This document shows, in pieces, positions 33,660-41,657 of a stretch of DNA of 52,783 nucleotides (position 1 is the first letter of the stretch; each line of letters begins with the position of its first letter). The stretch comes from an uncultured Gemmiger sp. (GTDB taxonomy: Bacteria; Bacillota; Clostridia; Oscillospirales; Ruminococcaceae): the NCBI GenBank assembly GCA_944388135.1, contig CALXHP010000074.1:1-52783 (forward strand), read 5' to 3'. The notes beneath the pieces were generated by a model. That model saw only the letters and a program-made list of their open reading frames with translations, did no database searches and was not told the origin of the DNA. Made by a program: the position numbers and the translations under genes.

Positions 33660-35063
33660 ATGCTGGCTGTAACTTCGCCGGGATTTGTGGTGTTTGCGGC
33701 GTTGTTGGTAGGGCTATGGTACCTTTGCGCCCCGGCCAGACGCTGGCAATTGATGCTGGCAGCCAGTGTGGTGTTTTATCTGTCGCTGGACTGGCAGGGG
33801 TTTGTGGTACTGTTGGTCTGTACTTTGCTGGTTTGGGGGTGCGCGTTGCGTGCGGGCCAAAAAAAAGTTTGGTTTTTGGCCGGTCTGGCAAGTGCCCTTG
33901 CGCCGCTGATGCTTCTGAAATATTATGTGGCGGCGGCGGGAGGTCTGCAATCTCTTGTGGGGTTGCGTCTGTGGCAGCCGGAACTGCTGCAGCCTCTGGG
34001 AGTCGGCTATTTCAGTCTGCAACTGGTCAGCTACCTGGTGGACGTGCGCAGAGCGGTCCTGGCACCGCAGAAAAATTTTGCCAGGGTACTGTGTTTTGCG
34101 TCGTTCTTTTTGTCCATAACCCAGGGACCGTTCAATCGATATGATGAGCTTATGCCGCAGATGGAATATGTCACCCGCTGGGATGGCAGTCGCATCTGGT
34201 ATGGTGCTATGCGCTGCTTTTGGGGATATTTCAAAAAGGTAGCGGTGGCGGATCGGGCCTCTGTAGTGGTCGCGGCGGCGTTCGCGGACCCCGCGTCTTT
34301 TGACCGCACACAGCTGCTGCTGGCAACAATTCTGTATTCTTTTCAGCTTTATGCGGATTTCTCCGGTTACAGCGATATTGTGTTGGGTGTGGGGCAGATG
34401 CTGGGGCTTTCTTTGCCGGAAAACTTCCGGCAGCCTTTCCTCTCGGCTACCGTCAAGGAACTGTGGTCCCGCTGGCATATGAGTCTTTCCCGCTGGCTGA
34501 AAGATTATGTCTATATCCCGCTGGGGGGCAGCCGCTGCAGCGCCTTGCGAAGAGATCTGAACCTGGTGGGAACCTTTTTGGTCAGCGGTCTGTGGCATGG
34601 TGCGGGACTTACCTACCTGCTGTGGGGATTTCTCCACGGCCTGTTCCAGGCGCTGGAAAACCACCTTCCCTGGCGGCGGGCCATCACAAAAGGGTGGGTT
34701 CGTCTGATCGGAATAGCCGGAACGTTTTCGATTTTCGTGTTTACCTTTACCATTTTCCGTGCATCCAGCCTTACCAATGCAATTGCGTATTTTTCTGGTG
34801 TTTTGCACAATGGGGGACATGCCGCGCTCAGCAACTATTGGGAGCTGGGCCTGACCACACGGCAGGATCAGGTGCTGCTTTTCCTTGGCGTTGCCATTCT
34901 GATAATCGGTGATCTGCTGAAAGAACGCGGTGTCTCGATTCCCAATAAACTGGCGGCAGCGCCGTGGCCGGTCCGGTGGATCGCCTATGAAGGAATGCTT
35001 TTTGCATTCCTGTTCATGGGGCAGTTTCTGGGCGGCGGCGGATTCCTGTATGCCCGATATTAA
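33660..35063 (+). CDS. MBOAT-family O-acyltransferase (AlgI/DltB-like)
   Basis: 467 residues with about ten hydrophobic segments. MBOAT hallmarks are visible: F-x-S-I-T-Q-G-P-F-x-R-Y, L-Y-A-D-F-S-G-Y-S-D-I (about 235-245), W-H-M-S-L-S-R-W-L-K-D-Y-V-Y-I-P-L-G-G, and L-W-H-G-A-G-L-T-Y with the conserved catalytic-type His (about 316). These enzymes pass an acyl group across the cytoplasmic membrane for O-acylation of surface polymers. The ATG follows AAAGGAGG. It is the last gene of the operon and is followed by a strong terminator. Confidence 0.92.
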   Translation: MLAVTSPGFVVFAALLVGLWYLCAPARRWQLMLAASVVFYLSLDWQGFVVLLVCTLLVWGCALRAGQKKVWFLAGLASALAPLMLLKYYVAAAGGLQSLVGLRLWQPELLQPLGVGYFSLQLVSYLVDVRRAVLAPQKNFARVLCFASFFLSITQGPFNRYDELMPQMEYVTRWDGSRIWYGAMRCFWGYFKKVAVADRASVVVAAAFADPASFDRTQLLLATILYSFQLYADFSGYSDIVLGVGQMLGLSLPENFRQPFLSATVKELWSRWHMSLSRWLKDYVYIPLGGSRCSALRRDLNLVGTFLVSGLWHGAGLTYLLWGFLHGLFQALENHLPWRRAITKGWVRLIGIAGTFSIFVFTFTIFRASSLTNAIAYFSGVLHNGGHAALSNYWELGLTTRQDQVLLFLGVAILIIGDLLKERGVSIPNKLAAAPWPVRWIAYEGMLFAFLFMGQFLGGGGFLYARY

Positions 35064-35068
35064 AAAGC

Positions 35069-35102
35069 AAAAGCACGATGTCATGGGACATCGTGCTTTT
35101 TT
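35069..35102. terminator. Strong bidirectional terminator
   Basis: AAAAGCACGATGTC pairs with GACATCGTGCTTTT around an ATGG loop, with six T on the plus side and A-rich sequence on the other. It serves the MBOAT operon and the convergent minus-strand genes. Confidence 0.95.
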
Positions 35103-35115
35103 GATGAAACGATCT

Positions 35116-35448
35116 TCAGCGGTCAGGTTCGCAATCCAGAATGGAGGGAATATTCTCCCAACGTTCGGACTCTGTTTGATACATTTCGTGGAACCAGGCC
35201 ACGGCGGCATCCAAACCCTCCTGGTTGCCGTCAAATTCCCGGCTTTGGATTTTCTCCTCAGCGGTATGCTCGATACTCCAGGGGCCGGGCCAGATATAGG
35301 CAGTCAGGTATTCCATTTTCTTTTTGCCGCTTTCGTCGGAAGGATCTGCCTTTTTGCCGGGAACGATCACATAGCGCATACCGCCCTCGGCACCGGAATA
35401 AGAGTTCCCGTTATGGAACCAATGATAAATGGGAAATGCGTCCAGCAT
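35116..35448 (-). CDS. Conserved-looking small cytoplasmic protein, function unknown
   Basis: 110 residues, not assigned to a named family. It starts M-L-D-A-F-P-I-Y-H-W-F-H-N-G-N and is rich in aromatic residues, with no signal peptide or membrane segment. A central basic Lys-rich loop is followed by W-P-G-P-W-S-I-E and a C-terminal helix F-D-G-N-Q-E-G-L-D-A-A-V-A-W. The regular order of short strands and one helix suggests a compact alpha/beta fold. It lies 29 bases after the small membrane-protein gene on the same strand, sharing a promoter. Confidence 0.7.
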   Translation of the reverse strand: MLDAFPIYHWFHNGNSYSGAEGGMRYVIVPGKKADPSDESGKKKMEYLTAYIWPGPWSIEHTAEEKIQSREFDGNQEGLDAAVAWFHEMYQTESERWENIPSILDCEPDR

Positions 35449-35477
35449 AGAAAACGACTCCTTTTGTGGTCTCAGGA

Positions 35478-35702
35478 TCAGTTACGTTTTTGTTCTTCCA
35501 GATCCCGGACTCTCTTTTCCAATTCCTCTATATGGTCGGATAAACGCCAGAGAGCATAGACGAAAAAGGAAAGAAGAAATGCCCATACGGCTCCTGTGAG
35601 ATACGGCGAGGAGCGAAAATCTATCAGGACAAAACCGCCCAGAAAAATAAAACACTCCATGAAGATCAACAGGCCGGCAAAGATTTTGAGGAAAAGCTTC
35701 AT
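35478..35702 (-). CDS. Small two-helix membrane protein with coiled-coil tail
   Basis: 74 residues: two transmembrane segments (about 2-24 and 33-52) and a charged C-terminal heptad-like helix (about 55-74, E-E-L-E-K-R-V-R-D-L-E-E). Not a recognised family. ATG 35702 is chosen over an upstream ATG at 35729 because AGAGGT sits just ahead of it. A good minus-strand promoter lies 42 bases upstream. It is probably cotranscribed with the unknown gene at 35116-35448. Confidence 0.65.
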   Translation of the reverse strand: MKLFLKIFAGLLIFMECFIFLGGFVLIDFRSSPYLTGAVWAFLLSFFVYALWRLSDHIEELEKRVRDLEEQKRN

Positions 35703-35743
35703 GGCGATGACCTCTCGCAAAAAAATCAAAAAGGAATGGCTTT

Positions 35744-35772
35744 ATTATATCGGATTTGGGGAGGATTGACAA
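35744..35772 (-). promoter_or_regulatory. sigma-A promoter for the two minus-strand small genes
   Basis: Minus strand TTGTCA (35772-35767), 17-base spacer, perfect TATAAT (35749-35744). Confidence 0.75.
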
Positions 35773-35791
35773 GAGATTCCCAAAAACGCCA

Positions 35792-35820
35792 TTGACAAAC
35801 AGGCAGCTTTGCGGTACAAT
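35792..35820 (+). promoter_or_regulatory. sigma-A promoter for tRNA-Gly
   Basis: TTGACA (35792-35797), 17-base spacer, TACAAT (35815-35820), very close to the tRNA start. It lies back to back with the minus-strand promoter at 35744-35772. Confidence 0.88.
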
Positions 35821-35831
35821 AACTAAGTCAT

Positions 35832-35907
35832 GCGGGATTAGCTCATCCGGTAGAGTGACTGCTTCCCAAGCAGTAGGTGGCGAGTTCGAGACTCGTATCC
35901 CGCTCCA
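35832..35907 (+). tRNA. tRNA-Gly (CCC)
   Basis: 76 bases with encoded CCA. The acceptor GCGGGAT pairs with ATCCCGC. The anticodon stem ACTGC/GCAGT holds loop TTCCCAA with anticodon CCC at 35865-35867. The T-arm GTTCGAG is standard. Confidence 0.97.
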
Positions 35908-35908
35908 C

Positions 35909-35953
35909 AAACGCCTTGAATTATACGATGATTCGTATATTCAAGGCGTTTTT
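35909..35953 (+). terminator. Intrinsic terminator after tRNA-Gly
   Basis: Long stem AAACGCCTTGAAT-ATACG / CGTAT-ATTCAAGGCGTTT followed by T-rich sequence, beginning two bases after the CCA end. Confidence 0.93.
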
Positions 35954-36042
35954 CTTTTCGCAGTAAAGGGGAAAAACTGCCCCCTCAGGGAAAGCAGGAG
36001 GGCTTCGCCCGGCAACATTTCCCGCAAAGTGGAGAAAAATCC

Positions 36043-36071
36043 TTGACAAACAGTGATTTTTCTGCTAAACT
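36043..36071 (+). promoter_or_regulatory. sigma-A promoter for rpmE
   Basis: TTGACA (36043-36048), 17-base spacer, TAAACT (36066-36071). It gives a leader of about 130 bases before rpmE. Confidence 0.8.
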
Positions 36072-36091
36072 ACTTTAGCAATCGTTCAGAT

Positions 36092-36130
36092 GGCTGCTCC
36101 ATTCGCACAGGATGGCGAATGCTGGTAGCC
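36092..36130 (+). promoter_or_regulatory. Structured rpmE leader, candidate L31 autoregulation site
   Basis: Within the ~130-base leader, GGCT (36092-36095) pairs with AGCC (36127-36130), and CATTCGC (36100-36106) with GCGAATG (36115-36121), giving a nested hairpin with an internal loop. Ribosomal protein L31 genes in several bacterial groups have leader RNAs thought to bind L31; that this is one is inference. Confidence 0.45.
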
Positions 36131-36207
36131 GCAATTCGAAGATTGTGATGAGCACATATATTAAGTATGGCTCCCGTAATCATGATCGAGAAAGAGGTGA
36201 AAGAACC

Positions 36208-36414
36208 ATGAAGAAGGGCATCCATCCGAACTATGTGGACTGCACCATTACCTGTGCCTGCGGCAACGTGATCCACACCCGTGACACCAAGCCGGAGATC
36301 CACGTCGAAGTTTGCAGCAAGTGCCATCCGTTCTATACCGGCAAGCAGAAGCTGGTCGATACCGGTGGCCGTGTCGAGCGTTTCAAGCGTCGTTACGCCA
36401 ACGTCGGCAAATAA
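36208..36414 (+). CDS. rpmE: 50S ribosomal protein L31 (zinc-binding form)
   Basis: 68 residues. It keeps the zinc cysteines: C-A-C near residue 16-18 and [12 protein letters not shown] near 36-47. It is therefore the zinc-containing C+ paralogue, the form usually made under zinc sufficiency. It bridges the large and small subunits. ATG 36208 follows AAAGAGGTG. It is a single gene with its own promoter, structured leader and terminator. Confidence 0.97.
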   Translation: MKKGIHPNYVDCTITCACGNVIHTRDTKPEIHVEVCSKCHPFYTGKQKLVDTGGRVERFKRRYANVGK

Positions 36415-36428
36415 GTTTGTTTGCATGT

Positions 36429-36460
36429 ATACCCCAGATGGCAACATCTGGGGTATTTTT
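36429..36460 (+). terminator. Intrinsic terminator after rpmE
   Basis: ATACCCCAGATG pairs with CATCTGGGGTAT around GCAA, with a T-tract. Confidence 0.95.
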
Positions 36461-36481
36461 GGCTGTCTGCAAGGAGTTTTT

Positions 36482-37099
36482 ATGTCCGATTACAAAACGA
36501 TCCGCGGCGTTTCCACCTTTGAATATGAAGAGAAGCGCAGTCGCTTTATCGGCACGGCAGCGTTTGCCGATACAGAAGAAAAGGCGTTGGAAGTCCTTGC
36601 CCGGGTGCGTGCGGCGAACCGTACCGCCCGGCATAACGTATATGCCTATGTGCTGCAAAATGGCCGTACCCGCTATTCCGATGACGGGGAACCGGCCAAG
36701 ACGGCGGGGACACCGGTGCTGGAAGCCATCGGGCATGCGGAACTTTCCGATGTGATCGTAGTCGTTACCCGGTATTTTGGCGGGATACTTTTGGGAACCG
36801 GCGGGTTGGTCCGCGCCTATACGGCGGCTGCCTCCGGTGCGTTGCAAAAAGCGGAACTGGTCAGCATGCGTCTGGTGGTAGATTGCAGTCTGCGGGTGTC
36901 CTATCCGTTGTTTGAGCAGGCACAGCGGATCGTGGCAGCGTCAGGGGCAAAACTCCAGGACCCCGTCTTTGAGGATGCCGTGACGCTGTTGTGGCGGATG
37001 CCTTCCGGGGAAGAAGCGGCACTGTGTCAAACCTTGTCAGAACTGACCAGAGGAGCCGGTCAAGTACAGGTTTCCGCACCGGCCTACGCTCCTTTTTGA
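36482..37099 (+). CDS. YigZ/IMPACT family protein
   Basis: 205 residues. The N-terminal UPF0029/Impact domain is clear (R-S-R-F-I-G, H-N-V-Y-A-Y, D-D-G-E-P-A-K-T-A-G-T-P-V-L, T-R-Y-F-G-G-I-L-L-G-T-G-G-L-V-R-A-Y), followed by a short ferredoxin-like C-terminal domain (about 135-205). Eukaryotic IMPACT regulates Gcn2; the bacterial role is not established. ATG 36482 follows AAGGAG. The open frame extends back across rpmE but without ribosome sites. Confidence 0.93.
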   Translation: MSDYKTIRGVSTFEYEEKRSRFIGTAAFADTEEKALEVLARVRAANRTARHNVYAYVLQNGRTRYSDDGEPAKTAGTPVLEAIGHAELSDVIVVVTRYFGGILLGTGGLVRAYTAAASGALQKAELVSMRLVVDCSLRVSYPLFEQAQRIVAASGAKLQDPVFEDAVTLLWRMPSGEEAALCQTLSELTRGAGQVQVSAPAYAPF

Positions 37100-37134
37100 A
37101 AAAATCGTGAAATTGCCGGCAAAAATAAAGTCTT

Positions 37135-37162
37135 TTGCTCGGTTTTGTCGTACTTTTATATA
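37135..37162 (+). promoter_or_regulatory. Candidate promoter for dgt-dnaG-rpoD
   Basis: TTGCTC (37135-37140), 16-base spacer, TATATA (37157-37162), 35 bases before the GTG start of dgt. Weak but well placed. Confidence 0.5.
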
Positions 37163-37197
37163 GAAGGATAAAGAACCAGGGAAAGGGGGCGGATCTT

Positions 37198-38199
37198 GTG
37201 ACGATTCGGGAAGAAACCGAGGCTATTGAGCGTCAGACATTGAGCCGCTACGCTACTTTGAGTGAGAAGAGCCGGGGGCGCCGTACCCCGGAGGAAAGTG
37301 ATTCGATTCGTCCGTGCTTTCAGCGGGACCGAGACCGCATTTTGCATTGCAAGGCGTTCCGACGGCTGAAACAGAAAACCCAGGTATTTCTTTCTCCGGA
37401 AGGAGATCATTACCGGACCCGGCTGACCCATACGTTGGAAGTCAGCCAGATCGCCAGGACCATTTCCCGGGCCCTGCGCCTGAACGAAGACCTGACCGAG
37501 GCAATCGCATTGGGCCATGACCTGGGACATACGCCCTTTGGCCATGCAGGGGAACGGGCGCTCAACCGGCTGAGCCCGGGGGGCTTTACCCACTATCGCC
37601 AGAGTCTGCGGGTGGTGGACTTTTTGGAAAAAGACGGCAAGGGGCTGAACCTGAGCTGGGAAGTCCGCAATGGCATCATTACCCATACCACCGGTACCTG
37701 GGCCCGTACACCGGAAGGCTGTGTGGTGCGTCGTGCCGACCATATAGCCTTTCTCAACCATGACATTGAGGATGCGGTAGGGGCCGGAGTGCTGGACCCC
37801 CGCCAGATCCCTCTGGAGGCAACAGCGGTGCTGGGGAAAACCAAATCCCAGCGTATTACCACCATGATTTCCGATTTGGTGGAGCACAGTCAAAACGGGC
37901 GGATCAATTTTTCACCTGAGGTGGAGGCCGCCTATGCCATCTTAAAGGATTTTATGTATTCCACAGTGTATGTGGACCGTAATGCCAAAAGGGAAGAAAA
38001 AAAGGTGGACAAGCTCATCGAAGGACTGTATGAACGCCTTTGTGAAGATCCTGACCGACTGCCGAATTTCTATCTGCAGATCGCCTATAACGAAGGCGTG
38101 GACAGGGCGGCCACCGATTATATCAGCGGAATGAGCGATGAGTTTGCCACTCGTCTGTTTGTGGACTGGTTTGTGCCGCAGAAATGGCAGGTCCTTTGA
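37198..38199 (+). CDS. dgt: dGTPase-like deoxynucleoside triphosphate triphosphohydrolase
   Basis: 333 residues with an HD phosphohydrolase core: R-L-T-H-T-L-E-V (metal His), G-H-D-L-G-H-T-P-F-G-H-A-G-E (HD pair and following His), and D-H-I-A-F-L-N-H-D. It hydrolyses dNTPs, dGTP in the type enzyme, to deoxynucleoside and triphosphate, controlling dNTP pools. The start is GTG 37198, with AAAGGGGGCGG upstream and the family's N-terminal region following. dgt just before dnaG-rpoD is a common Firmicutes order. Confidence 0.92.
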   Translation: MTIREETEAIERQTLSRYATLSEKSRGRRTPEESDSIRPCFQRDRDRILHCKAFRRLKQKTQVFLSPEGDHYRTRLTHTLEVSQIARTISRALRLNEDLTEAIALGHDLGHTPFGHAGERALNRLSPGGFTHYRQSLRVVDFLEKDGKGLNLSWEVRNGIITHTTGTWARTPEGCVVRRADHIAFLNHDIEDAVGAGVLDPRQIPLEATAVLGKTKSQRITTMISDLVEHSQNGRINFSPEVEAAYAILKDFMYSTVYVDRNAKREEKKVDKLIEGLYERLCEDPDRLPNFYLQIAYNEGVDRAATDYISGMSDEFATRLFVDWFVPQKWQVL

Positions 38200-38232
38200 T
38201 CGTTCTTTTTCGGTAAAGGAGGTGGAACGGAC

Positions 38233-40023
38233 TTGATTCCACAGGAATACATACAGGAAGTGGTGCGCCGCAATGACATTGAGGAAGTCATCGGCCAGTA
38301 TGTGCAGCTGCGGCGCCGTGGCAGAACGCTGAGCGGACTCTGTCCGTTTCACAATGAAAAGACGCCCTCTTTTGTGGTCTATCCGGACACACAGAGTTTT
38401 TACTGCTTTGGCTGCGGGGCGGCGGGGGACGTAATAAATTTCGTCCGTAAGTACAATAATTTGGGGTACGTGGAAAGCGTCAAGCAGCTGGCCTCCCGGG
38501 TGGGGATGCCCTTGCCGGAGGAAGAGGACAGGGAGGCCAAAGCCCGGCAGCGCCTGTTGGAGATCAACCGCTGTGCGGCCCGCTACTTTTATGAGCAGCT
38601 GAACGCCAGAACACCGGAGGCGGCCCAGGCCAGACGCTACTGGAAAGAAAAGCGCGGCCTGTCCGATGCGGCAATCCGGCGGTTCGGCCTGGGGTACGCA
38701 CCGGAGGATTTCGGCGGGCTGCTTCATTACCTGCGGCGACGGGGGTTCAGTGAAGGGGAACTGGAGCATTCCGGTCTTGTCAAACGCAGCGCCAAGGGGA
38801 ATCTCTACGATATTTTCCGCCATCGGGTGATGGTCCCCATCATCGACGTCCGCGGTTCCATCATCGCTTTTGGCGGCCGCGTGCTGGACGATTCCAAGCC
38901 CAAATATATCAACAGTCCCGAGACGATGGTCTATCACAAATCCAGGACATTGTTCGCTTTGAATATCGCCAAAAAATCCACCAGTAAACGGTACATCCTC
39001 TGCGAAGGCTATATGGATGTGATCTCGATGCATGAGGCGGGGTTTGATACGGCGGTCTGCGCCTGTGGCACGGCATTGACGCCGGAACAGGTCAAACTCC
39101 TCAGCGAGTATGCGGACGAGGTGATCCTGAGTTATGATTCTGACGAGGCAGGGCAGAAAGCCACCGAGCGCAGTCTGGGGCTCTTTGCCAACAGCCCGGT
39201 GAAGGTCAGCGTGCTCAGCTACCAGGGGGCCAAGGACCCGGATGAATTCATCAAGAAATACGGTCGGGAACGGTTCGATATGCTGCTGAACGGTACAGCC
39301 AATCCCACGGAATTTCAGATGAAAAAAGCCAAGGCCAAATATGACTTGCGAAGCGATGATGGGAGGCTGAATTATATCCGGGAGGCTATTGATATCCTTA
39401 CCGGATATAACGTAACACCCACTGCCCGGGATGTATACGCGGGGCGTTTGGCAGAGGAGACCGGCGTTTCCAAACAGGCCATTGTCTCTCAGATGCAGGG
39501 AGCTCTGCGGGCGGCAGACCGGCGCAGTCATCGCAAGGAACAGAAGGAAATGGCGCAGCAGGGGATTGCTGCGGATATCCGGGTGCCCTACGCGCAGGGG
39601 GGCGATTCAGTGCTGGGGGCCGCCAGTGCCGGCCGACAGCTGGTGGCAGCGCTGCTGCAGGACCCGGACCAGGTCCCTTATGTTCGTGACCGGGTGAGCA
39701 TGGATATGATCCTGCTGCCGGAAATACAGCAGGCATTGCAGGCCATTTACCGTTGCGTAGAGGAAAAACTCCCGGTCAACCTCACATCGCTGCAGCAGAT
39801 GCTGGACGAAAAGGCGTTTCAGCAGGTGGCCCATGTGCAGGCTCAGAATCACGACCAGAAGCTGACCAGGCAGGATATTGATATGTATCTGGATCGTTTG
39901 CAGACCGCCAAACCGATCAGCGAGAGGGTGGCCGGGACCAGTGACGACCAGTTCCTGAACTTTTTTGCCAATGTAAAAAAGGAAAAAGGCGTACGTGAAC
40001 CCCCGCCGGAAAGCGATGGGTAA
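38233..40023 (+). CDS. dnaG: DNA primase DnaG
   Basis: 596 residues. A CHC2 zinc-binding domain (C-P-F-H ... F-Y-C-F-G-C-G, about 37-64), the RNA polymerase/TOPRIM core (L-C-E-G-Y-M-D-V near 255-265 and S-Y-D-S-D-E-A-G-Q-K), and a C-terminal helicase-binding region. It makes the RNA primers for replication. The start is TTG at 38233: it has AAAGGAGGTGG upstream, and I-P-Q-E-Y-I-Q follows, the standard DnaG N-terminus. The rare start may limit output relative to neighbours. It lies in the classic dnaG-rpoD pair. Confidence 0.96.
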   Translation: MIPQEYIQEVVRRNDIEEVIGQYVQLRRRGRTLSGLCPFHNEKTPSFVVYPDTQSFYCFGCGAAGDVINFVRKYNNLGYVESVKQLASRVGMPLPEEEDREAKARQRLLEINRCAARYFYEQLNARTPEAAQARRYWKEKRGLSDAAIRRFGLGYAPEDFGGLLHYLRRRGFSEGELEHSGLVKRSAKGNLYDIFRHRVMVPIIDVRGSIIAFGGRVLDDSKPKYINSPETMVYHKSRTLFALNIAKKSTSKRYILCEGYMDVISMHEAGFDTAVCACGTALTPEQVKLLSEYADEVILSYDSDEAGQKATERSLGLFANSPVKVSVLSYQGAKDPDEFIKKYGRERFDMLLNGTANPTEFQMKKAKAKYDLRSDDGRLNYIREAIDILTGYNVTPTARDVYAGRLAEETGVSKQAIVSQMQGALRAADRRSHRKEQKEMAQQGIAADIRVPYAQGGDSVLGAASAGRQLVAALLQDPDQVPYVRDRVSMDMILLPEIQQALQAIYRCVEEKLPVNLTSLQQMLDEKAFQQVAHVQAQNHDQKLTRQDIDMYLDRLQTAKPISERVAGTSDDQFLNFFANVKKEKGVREPPPESDG

Positions 40024-40050
40024 CGGGCATACTCGAAATGACAACTCCCA

Positions 40051-40065
40051 GCGCAGATTCTGCGC
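40051..40065. repeat. Short perfect inverted repeat between dnaG and rpoD
   Basis: GCGCAGA-T-TCTGCGC in the 79-base gap. There is no T-tract, so it is not a terminator. It could be an RNA processing or stability element, as known for the dnaG-rpoD junction in other bacteria; this is inference. Confidence 0.35.
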
Positions 40066-40102
40066 AGTGTACCAATAGAAAACCAAAAGGAGAAACGTAC
40101 TT

Positions 40103-41197
40103 ATGGCAGAGAAAAAAGATCCGATTCGCAGTTTGATCGAAAACGGCCGCCGTAACGGTAAACTGACCAACACCGAGATCGGTGATGCGATGGAGGAAAG
40201 TGGTCACGTTCTGGATGTAGAGCAGATGGAAAAACTCTACGAAGAACTGGAAAGCAACGGTATCGAAGTGGTGGACGATGACGCGGTGGACGCTGCGGAT
40301 GTGGCGCTGACCGAAGATAACGTGGACGACTTTGAAGACAGCCTGAACACCGACGGCATCACCATCGATGACCCTGTGAAGGTCTATCTGAAAGAGATCG
40401 GCCGGGTCCCACTGCTGACGCCCGAAGAAGAAATCGATCTGGCCCTGAAAATTCAGGCGGGCGGCCCGGACGGCGAGAAGGCCAAGCAGCGCCTGAGCGA
40501 GGCAAACCTCCGTCTGGTGGTCTCCATTGCCAAGCGCTATGTGGGCCGCGGTATGCAGTTCCTGGATCTGATTCAGGAAGGCAACCTGGGCCTGATCAAG
40601 GCGGTGGAAAAATTCGACCATACCAAGGGATTCAAATTCTCCACCTACGCCACCTGGTGGATTCGCCAGGCCATCACCCGTGCCATTGCCGACCAGGCCC
40701 GTACCATCCGCATCCCGGTGCATATGGTGGAGACCATCAATAAGGTCAAAAAGGTGTCCAGCCAGCTGCTCCACGAGTATGGCCACGATCCCAGCGCCGA
40801 GGAAATCGCTGAACGCCTGGATATGTCGGTGGACAAGGTCCGGGAGATCATGCGGGTAGCCCAGGAACCCGTCAGTCTGGAAACGCCTATCGGCGAGGAG
40901 GAAGACAGCCATCTGGGCGATTTCATCCCGGATGACGACGCGCCGGTTCCGGCAGAGGCTGCCAGCCAGACGCTGCTGAAAGAGCAGCTGGCCGATGTGC
41001 TCAAAACGCTGACTCCCCGTGAAGAAAAGGTTCTTCGCCTGCGCTTCGGTCTGGAGGATGGCCGTCCCCGTACTCTGGAAGAGGTGGGTAAGGAGTTCAA
41101 TGTTACCCGTGAACGTATCCGCCAGATCGAAGCCAAAGCGCTTCGCAAGCTCCGTCATCCCAGCCGCAGCAAGAAACTGCGCGATTTCCTGGATTGA
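40103..41197 (+). CDS. rpoD: Primary sigma factor (sigma-70/sigma-A)
   Basis: 364 residues. An N-terminal region 1.1-like part leads to an acidic stretch (about 55-85), then sigma regions 1.2 ([11 protein letters not shown]), 2 ([29 protein letters not shown]), 3 and 4 (L-R-L-R-F-G-L ... T-R-E-R-I-R-Q-I-E). All are intact, and the length is that of Firmicutes SigA. It directs RNA polymerase to the TTGACA/TATAAT promoters seen throughout the window. The ATG follows AAAAGGAG. It is the last gene of dgt-dnaG-rpoD and is followed by a terminator. Confidence 0.98.
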   Translation: MAEKKDPIRSLIENGRRNGKLTNTEIGDAMEESGHVLDVEQMEKLYEELESNGIEVVDDDAVDAADVALTEDNVDDFEDSLNTDGITIDDPVKVYLKEIGRVPLLTPEEEIDLALKIQAGGPDGEKAKQRLSEANLRLVVSIAKRYVGRGMQFLDLIQEGNLGLIKAVEKFDHTKGFKFSTYATWWIRQAITRAIADQARTIRIPVHMVETINKVKKVSSQLLHEYGHDPSAEEIAERLDMSVDKVREIMRVAQEPVSLETPIGEEEDSHLGDFIPDDDAPVPAEAASQTLLKEQLADVLKTLTPREEKVLRLRFGLEDGRPRTLEEVGKEFNVTRERIRQIEAKALRKLRHPSRSKKLRDFLD

Positions 41198-41213
41198 TAT
41201 CTGATCATACCCC

Positions 41214-41249
41214 AACACCCCCGACCGGATCCCCGGTCGGGGGTGTTTC
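41214..41249 (+). terminator. Intrinsic terminator after rpoD
   Basis: AACACCC-CCGACCGG pairs with CCGGTCGG-GGGTGTT around ATCC, followed by TTTCT. Confidence 0.93.
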
Positions 41250-41353
41250 TATGCACGGCCCCGGAAAAAAGTCAAGGGCAGGGGCGTACAAAAAGACTGA
41301 CGGACGGTTGTGAAAAATGCCCAAAACCCACCTTTGGAACGTATACCGCGGAT

Positions 41354-41382
41354 TTGTCAAGGGCGACACCAGGGGGTAAAAT
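41354..41382 (+). promoter_or_regulatory. rpoB promoter P1 (candidate)
   Basis: TTGTCA (41354-41359), 17-base spacer, TAAAAT (41377-41382). Confidence 0.6.
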
Positions 41383-41463
41383 CGTCAAAATGCCGAAAAT
41401 AACCTACACGGACCCGGGCGTATCAACATGGAAACAAAACTTGTAAAAAAGCCCCGAAAAGCC

Positions 41464-41492
41464 TTGACAATAAGGCTTTTAACCTGTATACT
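41464..41492 (+). promoter_or_regulatory. rpoB promoter P2
   Basis: Perfect TTGACA (41464-41469), 17-base spacer, TATACT (41487-41492). The -35 lies in the centre of the inverted repeat AAAAGCCTT / AAGGCTTTT. Confidence 0.8.
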
Positions 41493-41657
41493 TAATCAGT
41501 ATCACAAAAATGGAATAGAGCGCCCTAAGGGAATTTCACCAAAATGCATAAAGCTCAAAATTTGTGAAAAATGCCGAATATGGCTTCTTTCGCAAAGGCC
41601 TCTTTGGGATGCTTTTGCCAACTTTGTCAATCTATGGAATAGGAGTGGTCGCGTTTT

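Larger units (their letters stand above)
41250..41657 (+). other. Long regulatory region upstream of rpoB
   Basis: About 400 bases with no convincing gene; small open frames here lack ribosome sites. It holds two candidate sigma-A promoters (41354-41382 and 41464-41492) and a perfect inverted repeat, AAAAGCCTT / AAGGCTTTT (41455-41478), that encloses the -35 of the second promoter. A further ~165 bases of untranslated leader follow. Ribosomal protein genes rplJ-rplL, usual before rpoB, are not present. Confidence 0.7.
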
